The position numbers were made by a program, and so were the translations under genes. Positions 22,701-35,149 of a stretch of 64,000 bases of DNA are shown piece by piece (the first letter of the stretch is position 1; the number at the start of each line of letters is the position of its first letter). The notes below the pieces were generated by a model. That model made no database searches. It was not told where the DNA came from and worked only from the letters and a program-made list of their open reading frames with translations. The stretch is from Micractinium sp. NFX-FRZ (Eukaryota > Chlorophyta > Trebouxiophyceae > Chlorellales > Chlorellaceae), in the NCBI GenBank assembly GCA_029339195.1, contig JAPTJF010000278.1, positions 20,195 through 84,194 of the forward strand, written 5' to 3'.

Positions 22701-25700
22701 GCGGTGCGCCTCTTTGAGGCCATCCTCTCGGCACAGGTGAGCATGGGGTCGGGCAGCTGCGTCTCTCTATCTCCAGGCACTCACCGCAGCGGTTTGCTCT
22801 TTGAAGCCATCCCTTGGGGCACTTTTGAAGCCCAGGTTTGGAGCACCCCCACCCACCAACCCACCATCCCTTCTTCCTGCGCCTGCAGAAGCTGAGGGCA
22901 GGACTAAAGGCGGAGCTGGGCGCGCTGTACCCGTTGCTGCTGCTCAAGCCGATTGAGGCGCCGGTGCCGGAGAGCGCGCACGCCGTCAGCATGGCGGCGG
23001 AGGGACTGCTGCACGTGTGCAGCCACCCGCAGGTGTGCACAGCGCTGTGCTGTGCTGCGCTCTGCTGCGCTGGATGCGTAACAGACAGGCATTGTGTTCG
23101 CAGACATGGGAGTGGTGCGGCAGCCTTCACTCAAGTGTGGCGGATTCGTCGGCACCCTTCTGATCCCTTGATAAACCTGTATTATTGCCCTCAGGCTTTG
23201 CCTCTGACAGCAACCCTGGGCTGCAGCCTGCAGGCAGCGAAGCTGTGCCGCTGTCACACTCTTCCTCACATTTCCCAGGCCGCCCTGTTTGTCACCCAAC
23301 CAACGACGGCAGCCTGCACGCCTCTAGCCTGTCCTCTCTTTCGCTACTGACCTCCATGCTCTTCCCGCTACATGTATCCCTCCTCCTGCAGGTTTTGGTG
23401 GACCTGTTTGTGAACTACGACTGCAGCCTGCAGGCCGCCAACCTGTATGAGCGCACCATCAAGTGCCTGCGCAAGCTGCTCTCCCTGGAGGACGGCAACA
23501 CCCTCTACCCGCAGCCCGTCACGCAGGCATGTTAGAGGATGGTGGAGGCCTGAGAGGCGGCTGCGCTGCGTATGCGGAAAGGCTGGCTTGCGTGCTCTAC
23601 GCTCAGCTCAGCACGCAGAGCGTGCCACAAGACGGGGCGCCGCGTGCCAACCCAACAACTGCCCCACATGCCCTGCCCTATCTCCACCCGCCCGCCTGCG
23701 CAGAAGCTCAAGGCCACGGCGCTCAAAGCGCTGCTGGCAGCCATCAAGTCCCTCGACACATGGGCAGGCCCCATCAAGTCGGCGGCGGCAGCGGTGGCGT
23801 TGGTGCCTGACGCCGCGGCAGCAGCAGAGGGCGGCGCCGGTAGCGGCGGCTCGGAGGGCTTGGGCGGCGAGGGGGAGCCGGCGCCGCGGGACCGGGAGGT
23901 GAGGCGGGCGCATGTGGGGCAGATTCAATCCTGGATGGGTTGGAATGGGAACGTGTGGGAAGGATCATGCTTAGATGCTTAGATATGTGGGATGGCATGG
24001 GGAACATGCTGGACTGGGGGACGACCTCTGCGCCTGGGATGCGACGTCCGGCTGCAACAGCGCAGGGTGGAGCAGACATAATGCTTCAGACGGGTGGAAC
24101 AGGCGCATCCTCCCCGCGTGTGAAACTCCTTGTTTCGCTGTTCTTCTTTGCTGCCCTTTTGCCCCCTGCAGGAGCTGCAGCGCATCCTGGCAGACAAGGA
24201 GCTGAAGGATGCGCTGCTGAGCGGCATCCAGGCCTTCAACCAGAACGCCGTCAAGGGTGGGCGCCTGCTGGATGCTGTGTGTGTGTGTGTGAGAGAGTGA
24301 TGAACAGGGGTTGCTGGGCAGGTGCTGAAGGGAGGGTGGAGTGAGGGGATGTCACATGGGGTGGAGGGTCATAAGGGGCAGGGGGCGAGTGCACAAAACG
24401 CCTCCCACCAAGCCTGCCGGTTGGGCACCCAGGGCATGTTTCTCGCAGCGGAGCGCAGGCAGTTCTACCAGAACTGAGCAGCTGCGTGCTCCTTGTCCCC
24501 CCCCACCCTCCACATCGGTTGCTGCAGGCCTGCGGCTGCTGGTGCAGAGCGGCGTGGTGCCCGACGGCTCGCCCGCGGCAGCGGCTGCCTTCTTGCGGGA
24601 GCATGGCGCCAGGCTGGACAAGGCACAGCTGGGGGAGCTGATGGGGCACCACGACGAGCACTCCATACAGGTGTGTGCGTGTTTGGACGTGTGTGGGCTG
24701 GGCGTGTGGGCGTGTGTTAAGGGGCAGAGCAAAGCGTTGAAAGGGCTGTTGCCAGCTGGGTGGAAAGGCGCAGCTGGCGACAGCTGGCAGGGCTCGTGTT
24801 AGCTGAGAACCCTGTTCCGCACCGTGCTCCCCCCGCCGCCCCCTCAACATACGTTCTTTGTCTGAATGGCCTTCCCTTCCATCCTGCCTTCCTTCCGCAG
24901 GTCATGCACTGCTACATCGACGCCGAGCAGTTTGGGGGGCTGACCCTGGACGAGGCGCTGCGCCACCTTCTCGCCAGCTTCAGGTGGGCACCGCAGGGAT
25001 CAACACGTCTGTTTCTGTAGGTTGCAGGGCAAGGCGCAGAGGGCTGACTGCATCATGGGGGAGCGTGTGTGCTCATCCTCCGTTCTCATCCTGCAGCCCT
25101 GATTGCTTTAATGCTGCCGGGCTGCCGGACGCAGCGCAGAAGGCTGTGTCTGCGTCATGGACAAATGCTCTGCCCTCCTCTCGCCTATATGCACTGGTGA
25201 TAACCTGGACTCTCTTGTGTCCCCGCAGGCTGCCGGGCGAGGCCCAGAAGATTGACCGCATCATGGAGAAGTTTGCGGAGCGGTACTGCAGGGACAACCC
25301 GCGCGCCTTCAAGAGCGGTGCGCGTTGGGCCCACACCCCTCGCTTGGATCAAGAGGGCTGGGCTGAGGCTGGGGGTGGCTGGAGGTTTGGACCTGCTTCA
25401 GTCAAACAGGAGGGCTGGGCTCAGGCTGGGGGATGGCTGGAGGTTTAACACTGTGAAGGATCTGGGCTTGAAACCAATGGCATGGCTTCCCCCTACTGTC
25501 CTTGCAGCCGATGGAGCTTATTTGCTGGCCTTTGCCATCATCATGCTCAACACTGATGCCCACAACCCAATGGCAGACAGGCAAGGGAGTGGGGGCGGCA
25601 GGGCAGGGCAAGGCTCGGGGTGGGCGGAGTGAGTGCTGGCAGCGGTTTTGCAACCCCTTGGAGCAGAAAGGCAAGGGGGTGGAGTCGGGCAGGGCAGGGC

Positions 25701-28700
25701 AGGGCACGCTGGCAAGGAAGCGGCCGGGTGTGAGCTGGCCAGGGTTGCCCAACCCACCTCCCCTGAAACCCACCTCTCCTGAGTTTGGGTTCCCCATTCT
25801 ACACCTCACCTGCAGGCGCATCTCTGCCGACGACTTTGTGTCGATGGCCCAGTGCCAGGTGGAGGGCGGCGGCAGCCTGGACTTTGAGCAGATCCTGCCC
25901 ACCCCCGACCTGCTGGACATCTACAGGCGCATCACGGAGAAAGAAATCAAGGTGAGCTCTACGAGGGGTGGCGCGGTGGAGGGGTGGCTGGGGGCAGGAG
26001 AAGCGCCTGGAACGGGCAGCCTAAGGAGACATCAGCGAGATGCAGAGTACAGGCGGGGAGGGGTCCTGAGGTAGGGCTGATTTCCATGGCACTGAGAATC
26101 CAGTCACCCGGCCGGACACTTGGTGGTGCAGGTGCAAGGCGACGCGGACGATGCGGCAGCAGCAGCAGCAGCAGCCACGCCGGGCAACGGCAAGCGCCAG
26201 CGAGGCGACAAGAAGGCGGACAGCTCGCGGCGCGCCAAGCTGGCGGCGGCTGTGGGCGTGACACAGGTGGGGTGCAAGTGCTCTCAGCTGTAGGTTGATC
26301 AGTAGCAGGCGGGGTTCTTTGGCTGGTGAGGGACACAGGCTGGGTGCTGTCGCTGCGCAGCGGCTGGCATGTGGCGCCTCGCTGGCCGCCCTCCTGCACA
26401 CGTGTGCACTGCCGTCGACATCAGCCCGAGTACTTGCATGCCTTATGACGAGTGCCTCTGCCAGGCTGGCAGCTGTTGGCTGCTGCTGACCTTGCCCCTG
26501 CTGCCTTTGCCGCCACTATGTGTTTCCCTTACCTGCCTGCAGCCACAACGTGTTCACCTCACCTGCCTGCACCTGTCCTTGGCGCCACAATGTGTGTTCC
26601 CTGACCTGCCTGCAGCTGGTGCTCCCCTTCTGGTCGGGTGCCACATGGGACAAGCAGCATGGAGTGGATGTAGAGCGCAAGCGGTGAGCGGGCTTACTTT
26701 CTATGAACACGATTCCGTTACGGCGGCAGTGTGCATCTGTGATTAGGCGTCCAAAGAGGGGTGGGTCTGGAGCACACGTGGTGGACTGTCACTAGGACTG
26801 ATGGGGTCTGTGCCCACTCGCTGCTCTTGCCCCCCGTGGCATGCATCAAAGCCTGCTGCAGTTCAATTTATGCCCACTTTGGTCGCTTGCTTTGAATCCT
26901 TTGCCTGCAGTCTTCTGGAGTTCACGCGCCAGATGATGGCCAGCGCGGGCGGCGCGGTGGCGGGCAACCTGTGGCACACCGCCACGCACGCTGAGCACGC
27001 GCGGCCGATGATGCAGGTGGGTGGTGCTGTTCTGGCTGGGTGACCTGAAAGGGAGCAGGCGCTTTGTGGGCTGGATGGCCTGGGGCTGGAATAGGCTGGG
27101 CTGGGCTGGGCTGCGCTAATGACACAACCGTGCGCCCCGCTGGCCCGCCTGCCCTACACTTGCGCATGCCTGCTCTGCTGCCGCCCTTACATGCTGCCCG
27201 CACCCGCTGCTTTGTGCTAACGTGCTGTGCGTGTATGGATTGGCGTGTTTGGCGGTGCAGGTGTCTGGCGACGCATTCCTGCAGTGCCTGAAGCGTGCCC
27301 TGGACTCGGCACCCAACATGCACGCAGCGCTGCAGGTGCGCCCCGCTGGCAGCCTGCCCTGCCGCCTGCCTGGTTGCATTCCTGTTCACCACTCCGCCCA
27401 CATGCAGCGGGGTGTGTGTGTTAGAAGGGCGGCACGCCGCCCTGGTTTAGTCTGCTCACCTGCACTGCGCCAAGCCAAACCTCGACAGTGCGCGCTCCTG
27501 GGCTTGCCGTGTGTGTCCAAGCGTGCCTGCCTCTTTGTTGGGGAACAAGGCGTTCCTGACGAGGCAAACCTCCGGCCCTGGGCCACATGTGGTTTGAACA
27601 CATGCCATCCTGTTCCCTCCCACGCCCGCCTCCCGCAGATCCTGGCCGGATACGAGCAGGCGGTGCGGCTGGCGGCGCTGCTGCGGCTGGAGAACATTTG
27701 CGAGTCGCTGGTGGCTGGGCTGGCAGACGTTGCCGGGCTGGCGTCGCCCGCACCCCACAGCTCGGCTGCCGAGGCCAAGCAGGTTGCCGCGCTGTCCAAG
27801 CTCATCGCCCTGGGCAGCTGCAGCGAGGCAGGCATGCTGGGCACCGCCAGCTGGCTCATCCTGCTGCGCACGCTGAGCCAGCTGGAGCGGCTGCAGGCGC
27901 AGCTGCTGCCGGGAGCCAAGGACGGGCTGCCACCGCTCCCAGAGGGCGGCGCAGCAGCAGCCATGGCGACGAGCCTCGACTCAGCGGCTGCGGCGGCTGC
28001 CGCCGCGGCGTCGGCGCCCCCCGCGATGCCCGCACCGCCGCAGGCCAGCAGCAGCTTTGGGCGCCTGCTGCAACGCATGGGCTTTGCGGGCGGCGGCAGC
28101 AGCAGCAGCGAGGTGCCCGGCAGCAGCGCCACGGGCAGCGGCAACGGGCGCAGCGGGCTGCTGGCGATCAAGGATGCGCCGGGGGCGGGGCACGTGCTGT
28201 GGGCAGAGACTGCAGGTGGGTGGGGACATGGGGGTTGTGTTGGTTGGGCGGCGGCAGTGGGAGGTTGGGGTGTGGGACTTGCATTCGCCACCACGCCTTC
28301 ATTTTCATCCTCATGTGGAGGCAGGCGTAGCAGGACCAGCGGCTCTGGGCAAAGCCCTCACCACCTGGCACAGGCGAATCTTGCATCAACTGTCTATGCA
28401 ATCTGTATGATGACAGCATAGGCCCCACCTTTGCCCCTCCTGCCTAGCCCAACCTCTGCTGTCCTCACCCTTGCTCGCCCCACAGGCGTGTCCCCAATCG
28501 AGCGGCTGTACAGCAACAGCAGCGCGCTGCACGGCGACGCGGTGCTCTCCTTCATGCGCGCTGTGTGCGCTGTGAGCCAAGAAGAGCTGCACCCGCAGGG
28601 ACCAGGTGTGTGCGTGTCCCTGCGTGTCATTTTGATGTGAGCCCAACTGCTGGGTGGCCTGTACATAGCGTGCCCAGCGCTCCCCTGCTCTCCATCACAT

Positions 28701-31700
28701 CCCCGCCAGCCTGCACCACCCGACACCCTGCGCCCTGCCCCGCCCCGCCGCCTCTGCCCCCACCCCGCCCCAGGCGAGCGGCCGCGCGTGGCGCTGCTGC
28801 AGCGCGTCGTGGAGTGCGCCTACCTGAACATGGGCCGCATCCGGCTGGTGTGGTCGCGCCTGTGGACGCTGGTGGCGCAACACTTGGTGTCGGCCGCCTG
28901 CCACACGGGTGCGTGGGGGTGGGTCGGAGGGCAGGCAGGGTGGCTGGCTGGGGTCATGCAGGGTAGCGGCCCTGTGAGTTGGTGCGTGTGGATGGATGCA
29001 CGCTTTGCTGTGCGTGTGGTACCAGTTGCTGCATGCTGCCTGAGTGTCAAGGGAGGCGAGCAGCCACCTGGGAGTGCCACACGTCTGCCGTGTGCTGCGC
29101 GCCTGCCGGGGTTGCATGTGCCGCACCTCCCCTTCTCCCCATGCAAGCCAGCACTCATGAGTAACACCCGCACTTCCTCCTAATCTCTTAGATGCCTATG
29201 TGGCGATGTACGCTGTGGACGCGCTGCGCCAGCTGGCGGCCAAGCTGCTGGAGCGCGCTGAGCTGGCGCACTTCACGCACCAGGGCGAGGCGCTGCGCCC
29301 CTTTGCAGCGGTGCTGCGCCACTCAGGCAAGCCGGGCGGCGGCCCAGCCGCCAGCCTGGCCTGCTGGGCAACATCCCTGGAGGCTGCTGCGCACCGGACA
29401 GTGCTGAACAGCAGATGCCAGTATATATCGTGGCCGTCCACTTTTGCCGTAAAGCCCTCGGGGGCGGCGCATATCACTGGGGTTGCCGCTCACACCTGCC
29501 GCACCCACCCACCCCTGCCACCGCTTGCAGACAGCCCGGCGGTGCGCGAGCTGGCAGTGGCGTGCGTGGCGCACGCCGTGTCGGCGCACCCGCACGGCCT
29601 GGGCTCCGGCTGGCGCTCAGTGGTGGCAGCGCTCACACTGGCTGCCCAGGACTCCTCTCCCACTGTGGTTGGCCAGGCACTGGACGGGCTGCAGCCCGTG
29701 GTGGAAGCTCTGTACCGCCCGGGGGGCCACGCGCTGCTGCGGTGAGGGGCACCGCCTGGGCTGCCTGCCGGCTTGCTGCTTGCGTGGTGGTGGTGGAGTT
29801 GGGTGGGTGGAGTGCATTGAAGCTCAAAGCTGTGTGACCCGAGCATGCTGCTGCTGCTGCTGTGGCCCTGAATGTCAGTCACTGCGGGGCTGGCTGCCTG
29901 CCTCGCCTGTTGAGCCGCTGTTTGGCAGGCGGGTGGGCTGTCATTTTCAAGTGGAAGAGTTGGCACGGCTCCCCCGCCTTGCCCTGCCCCTGCAAGCCAG
30001 CCGCGCAGCGTCAGACCTGCGCTGCGCCCTCAGAGAGGGGCGATGTGCGATATGCGCAGTACCTCTCCACCTCACCCTGCCCCGCCCCGCTGTGCTGCTG
30101 CCTCCTTTCTTGTTCCGACGTGAGCAGGCAGAGCGTGGAGGCGGTGATGGCTGGGGTGGAGAACCCGCATGGGTTTGAGGACTTGAGCATCGGAGCACTG
30201 TACCTTTTCCAGGTGTGTGTAGTGTGTGTTTGGGGGGGCAGGGCGGTGAGACTGCTTCAGTTGCGGAGATGGGAGGCCTGAAATGGGGGTGGGGGGGGGT
30301 GGGGGGTGGACTGCCTAGTTGTGCAGATGGGAGGTTGGAGAGGGGAGGTTGGAGATGGGGGTTGAAGGGGCACGTGGGTTTCCAGCACCTGGCATTGGAG
30401 CACCTCACCATTTGTACAGCAGAACAGCTCTGCATGCCCATTTTCATGACGGCCCCCCAACGCTGAACACCTTGTGCCTGCAGACGCTGGCGCGGCGGCT
30501 GGAGGAGGCTGTGGAGGCGGGGCTTGCGGAGGAGGCGCACCTGTCGCTGGTGCAGGATGCTGCCAACTCTGCCGCAGCCCTGGCCAGCCCACGCGCCCTG
30601 GCATCCTCGCCCACCGAGCGGCAACAGCTGGCAGAGGGCGCCAGCACTGAGCAGCAGGCAGAGGGCGCGGCGGCGGTATTGCCGGGAGAGCGGCAGGGAA
30701 GCCAGCACGTGGAGCTGGCTGCCGGCGGGGGCGGAGGGGGTGCAGCGGAGCAGCCGCCGACACTCCAGCAGCAGCAGCAGCAGCAGGCGGCAGATGTTGC
30801 CACGTGCGCATGGCAGGCGCTGCTGGTTCCGCTGGCAGCCGTTGCCCGCGTGGACGCACGCCCGCGCGCGGCGGATGCCGCGGCGGCGGTGCTGTTCAGC
30901 GCCTGCAAGGCGCACTGCCGAGGGCTGGCGCCGCAGCAGTGGCTGCATGTGTGCGAGGCTGTGCTGCTGCCGCTGCTGGCCCTGCCGGGAGACGAGGCAT
31001 TCGGTGCTGCACGCCTGGACAGCGCCCACATGCTATTAGGCCCCACCAGCCCGCTGGCTGCGGCAGCGAGTGCGGCAGCGCTGTCGCCTGCAGCGCCGCT
31101 GGCCGGCGCCACCCGCAGCACAGAAGCTTACGAACGGCGTGCGTCGTCTGCCACTGGCGGGCCCGCCCTTGCGGGCAGCCTGCCCACGGCTGTGCCCACG
31201 GCGCTGAGCTTTGAAGGCCTGGACAGGTACGCCCCCTCAGCGCTGCCTGTCAAGCCTGCTTGATCCGCGCCCATTGAGCCCTGCCTGCTCTGCGGGTGCC
31301 GGTCCGGTGAGTGCCGTTGATTGCGCAGGTGCAAGCGCTGCCCCGGCACACAGGCACTGGCCGCTGGTCACAGATGGTTCCCGTATGGAGGTTCTGACCT
31401 GCGATGCGTCGTCCCTCTGCAGGCTGGAGCGGCATGCATCGGCTCACATGCCGGAGCTCTGGGAGCTGCTGCTGGATGGGGACTCAGGCATGGAGGCAGC
31501 GGGAGCAGCAGCAGCGGGAGCAGCAGCAGCAGGCGGGCAGGGGCCAGGCGGCGCGCTGTCGGCGGCTCGGCTGCAGGCGCTGTGGGCGCCGGTGCTGGCG
31601 CTGCTGCAGCAGTACATCAACTTCCCTGCCGAGCCGGCAGCGGTACTAGGGGTGAACCAGCTGCACAGCCTGCTGCTGGCAGCCGCGCCGGAGTTGGACG

Positions 31701-33021
31701 CCGCCAGCTGGCAGGCAGCGGTGGCAGCGCTGCGCGCGGTGTGCCTACGTGACCCCTGGCAGCTGGATGTGCCGGGCGCTGGCGGCAGCGGCAGCAGTGG
31801 GGCCAGCCTGCTGGCGACGGCCGCGGCGGCGGAAGCCGTGCGGCGGCGCTGCCGGGTGGCGGTGCTGCTGCAGCGGGTGCTCGACTCGGTGCTGGCGCAG
31901 CGGGCAGAGGCCATCCCTGGGGAGGTGCTGCTGCAGCTGCTGGAACTACTGCACGACACAGTGCGGGCAGCCGCCATCGCAAATGGCAGCATGGGGCGCC
32001 GCCTAGCGGTGGAGCAAGCACTGGCGGCCGGGGCGGCCGCCGCAGCGCAGGCGCGGCTGGCGCCCTGGGCAGCCGGCAAGCAGCTGGCGGGAGGCGGCAG
32101 CGCTGAGGCGTGGGCGCTTGCCGCCGATGCAACCGCTGCCGGCGTGGCAGGCGCGCCGGCAGATGGTGCAGCGGCGCCGCCGCCTCCGCCGGCGGGTGTG
32201 GATGACGATGCGGCAAGCACTCTTGGGCTGGGCAGCTCTGGGCCTGCTGCCGGTTGGGAGCAGGTGCACCCGGCCCTGGCGCGGCAGGAGGCCGAGGGCG
32301 GCTGCCTGTACATTGGCGCTCTGCAGCGGTGCATGGCGGCCGGCAGCAGCAGCAGCAGCAGTAGGCAGGAGATGGCTGCCGAATGCGAGACCCGCCTGGC
32401 ACAGTTCTGCCTATGGGTGGTGTCGGGAGCAGCTGAGCGGGTGGCGGCACAGAGCAGCAGCAGCAGCAGCAGCGGAGGGGCAGCAGGAGCAGAGGGAGGA
32501 GTCGCGGCCTCCCACGTGTCAGCAGCAGCAGCGGCGGTGCCGGCCAGCCCGGGCCCTGCTGGGTCACCGGCGGGCGAGGGTGCGCCCAATCCAGCTGACC
32601 AGGCATGGGAGGATGCAGTCAGGTGGGTGGAAAGGAATGACATGGGGGCCACAACAAGGGGCTGCCGAGCTGAGACGTGCCAGTGTGCAGTGCCGGGCCG
32701 ACGCCCTCAATGCCACCGCCGCTCCCTGCGCTCATGCCTGTGTCTAGTGCTTGTCACTCTAGACCGCTGACCAGCCTCCCTCTCTTTCTTTCTGCCCTCG
32801 TGCCATGTCCTTCCATTTGCAGGTCGCCGCTCGTCAATGCCGCGCTGCAGGCGTACGCTGGGCTGAGCCCCGCGGTGTGGAGCCGGCAGCAGGCCGCCGC
32901 CTTCCCGCACCTCGCCCGCCTCGTCTGCTCGCCCAGCCGCCCCGTGCGCAAGTCGCTGCAGGCCCTGCTGCGGCGCCAGGCCTCACAGGTGCTGGGGGCT
33001 GACGGGCGCCGCCAGGGGTGA
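18888..33021 (+). CDS. BIG-type Sec7 ARF guanine nucleotide exchange factor
   Basis: Thirty-one exons, about 2234 aa, all phases agreeing. Key exons: 18888-19023, 19479-19634, 20396-20556, 20766-21643, 23392-23526, 24172-24256, 24528-24670, 24901-24983, 25229-25317, 25508-25580, 25816-25951, 27639-28215, 30484-31226, 31423-32622, 32823-33021. It should activate ARF GTPases at the trans-Golgi/endosome by GDP-GTP exchange. Order: DCB helices from residue 1; a 293-residue low-complexity insert (exon 6); HUS domain with the NYDC motif at 667-670; Sec7 at about 770-972 with the [17 protein letters not shown] signature (glutamic finger Glu877) and [14 protein letters not shown] repeats including [12 protein letters not shown]. 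The Sec7 signature is BIG-like rather than GBF1/GNOM-like. Introns 11, 17 and 26 use GC donors. At about 2234 aa it is longer than the roughly 1700-1800 typical of plants, largely from Ala/Gly-rich inserts. A TGTAA element lies at about 33095. The Met at 18888 fits the usual DCB start, but an upstream exon is possible. Confidence 0.9.
20286..20343 (+). repeat. Echo of BIG exon 5 start, with an in-phase acceptor
   Basis: After a TTGCAG acceptor at 20280-20285 the sequence translates, in the phase of exon 5, as [18 protein letters not shown]. The true exon 5 at 20396 reads [19 protein letters not shown]. No donor matching the end of exon 5 follows, so it looks like a decayed partial duplicate. 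Confidence 0.7.
22773..22815 (+). repeat. Echo of BIG exon 9 end
   Basis: The 3' part of exon 9 (CCAGGCCCTCACTGCAGCGG onward, ending near 22736) recurs about 85 bases downstream inside the next intron, with most of about 42 bases matching. Confidence 0.75.
25015..25167 (+). repeat. Two echoes of the Sec7 catalytic exon start
   Basis: The start of exon 16 (25229), which encodes [14 protein letters not shown], is preceded in the intron by two degenerate copies, at about 25015-25063 and 25119-25167. Both keep the GCAGAAGG/GCAGAGGG core and the CATCATGG/CGTCATGG end but have lost the coding sense of the glutamic-finger motif. Confidence 0.65.
25352..25447 (+). repeat. Tandem repeat in BIG intron 16
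   Basis: Two copies of a unit of about 36-38 bases (GAGGGCTGGGCTGAGGCTGG, then GGCTGGAGGTTT) separated by about 20 bases, wholly inside the intron. Confidence 0.75.
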
Positions 33022-33607
33022 GCGTCCATCACTCTTGTTCTCTTCGTCCGTACCCCTGGGGCTCTCCCTGCTGATCGCTGCGCATCCTGGATCTGTAAAC
33101 TCAAGAAAAGCATGCAAGAGCAACAGCTGGTTGCTTTTTCGGTGCTGAAGTGTGCATCAATCAACTGGTGGTGCTCTAGGACCAAGTGGCCAGCTCGGAC
33201 CGTTGGCAAGAGGGAGGGAGTGGTCCCGGTGGTGCAGGCGCCTGGCTGCACTGTGCAAGCCTGTCCGCCTGGCAAGCATGGTGTGTTGCATTGCGGTCTA
33301 CCAGCTGCAGCAGAGCCCAACCTTCAGTGGTAAGCTGCAACAGCATGTGTACACATGCCTTGGGGTTGTTGGCTCAACAGGCGCCGCCCATCGTTGGCCG
33401 TGCAACACCCATATTGCATGCATGCTCAAACATACGCAGCGGGGCTGGAACACCGAACGAGAGCCATTGCGATGGGGCGTGCCACCGAGCCCACACAGCA
33501 GTGAGGTGGAATCTCTATTACAGGTGCGAACAGTCCATGCATTGCTGCACAACTGGCGGTACTCTTTGTCACTCGTCAACCAGCGCTGCAAGTTTCCGGG
33601 AGGCGAG
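33022..33607. other. Intergenic region between two plus-strand genes
   Basis: About 590 bases holding the BIG 3' untranslated region (TGTAA near 33095, the usual green-algal polyadenylation motif) and the kinase promoter. No coding exon is recognised. Confidence 0.45.
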
Positions 33608-35097
33608 ATGGGCTGCGGCGCCTCAGCTCCGGCCAAAGCTGTTGCTGAGCAGCTTGACGCCAGCAGCTACCCAGAGTGAGGCGCCGGGGCCGCAAGTCCG
33701 CCGCCCTGCACACCCGCGCTGGGCGGAAGTGCTGCCACCGCTGCCAGACGCCCCCACTGGCGGCAGCGGGCGCCGCCACAGGCGCCCGCTGCATGCCAAG
33801 TCGCCGCGCGACAGCCACAGGCTCCCCCTGCCCACCCGCTCTCCCTGGTCGACACGTAACTGTCGCTGTTGGGTGCTGCAGGGACGGCAAGAAGCTGAGG
33901 CTGGATGCCACGCTGGAGGACGAGTATGAGCTGGGGGACGTGCTTGGGGAGGGAGGTGCGGCGGGTGTGGGTGCTGCACGTGGGTGCTGGGTGCTGGGTG
34001 CTGGCCTTTGGGGAGTTGGCGATAGATGGGCAGGGGATCCCCCTCCAGCGAGCAGCGAATGTGTGTGGGCAGGTGCAGCTGGGTGCACAACGGGCTGTGT
34101 GGTGTGGTGTGGGAGGTGGGCTTGCAGCAGCCGTGTGCCGGCAAGAAGTGTCTGGGGAGGGCTCACATTTTGTTGTGTCATTCTAGAGTCGCGTTTTGTG
34201 CAGCTGGGGACCCGTGGGCGGGCGGGAGGGCTGGGTGCAGGCGGCTGACGCGCAGCGCACATGCACACACGCAGGGGCCATGTGCAACTGTCCCCACTCG
34301 CAACACTGCCCTGCCTTGGAAGGGCGTTAAAGTGCGGCTGCCCGTGTGCAGCCTCTCACTGCCCCTGCCCCCCATTAAGCCAGGAAGCACCCCTCTTACC
34401 TCAATGCTCTTTCCCGCAGGCTTCTCAAAAGTGCGGCTGGCCACGCACCGCGAGAGCGGGGAGCAGTACGCCTGCAAAATCATCCCGCTGCCCAAGCCGG
34501 GCAAGAAGGTCAACGAAAACATGTCGGACCGGGCGGCAATCATGAAGGTAAGGGTGTGGCTTGGTTGGTGCTGGGCTGCTCTTACGCAGTTGCTGCGTGT
34601 GCAGGGCTGAGGGTAAAGTTCCTGGAAACATGATCTGACCGGGCGGCCATCATGACGGTGAGAGTGGCTTAGCTCATGCTGGGCTGTTGTGCTGCTTTCG
34701 AACGGCTACAGAGTGGGCAGAGGCAGAGGGGGCGGTGGATAAAAACACGACGTGATCGTGCCGCGCCGCCATCGTGGATTGGGAGCTCCTGCTTCCATGG
34801 CGAGTGTGCCGAGTGCTACCAGGCTCATGCACGCTGCTGTCCCGTGCGCGTGCAACCATGCCTGCGCTCCCAAGTAGCACGTGTGCACATGCCCTCACCG
34901 CCTGGCCGCTGCCCACTGCCCTGCTTTCCCGGCCTGCAGGAGATTGACGCGCTGCTGGATTTGGACCACCCCAATGTGGTGCGTCCCTGGGGGGATGTGG
35001 GGGTGCTGTGGAGGTTACAGGGGCGCTGTGAATGTGTGCCTGAAGCGGCGGAGCGAGGGTGCTGCGCAGGGGGCGGGCCCCAGGAGCATGCCGTTGT

Positions 35098-35149
<52 letters not shown>

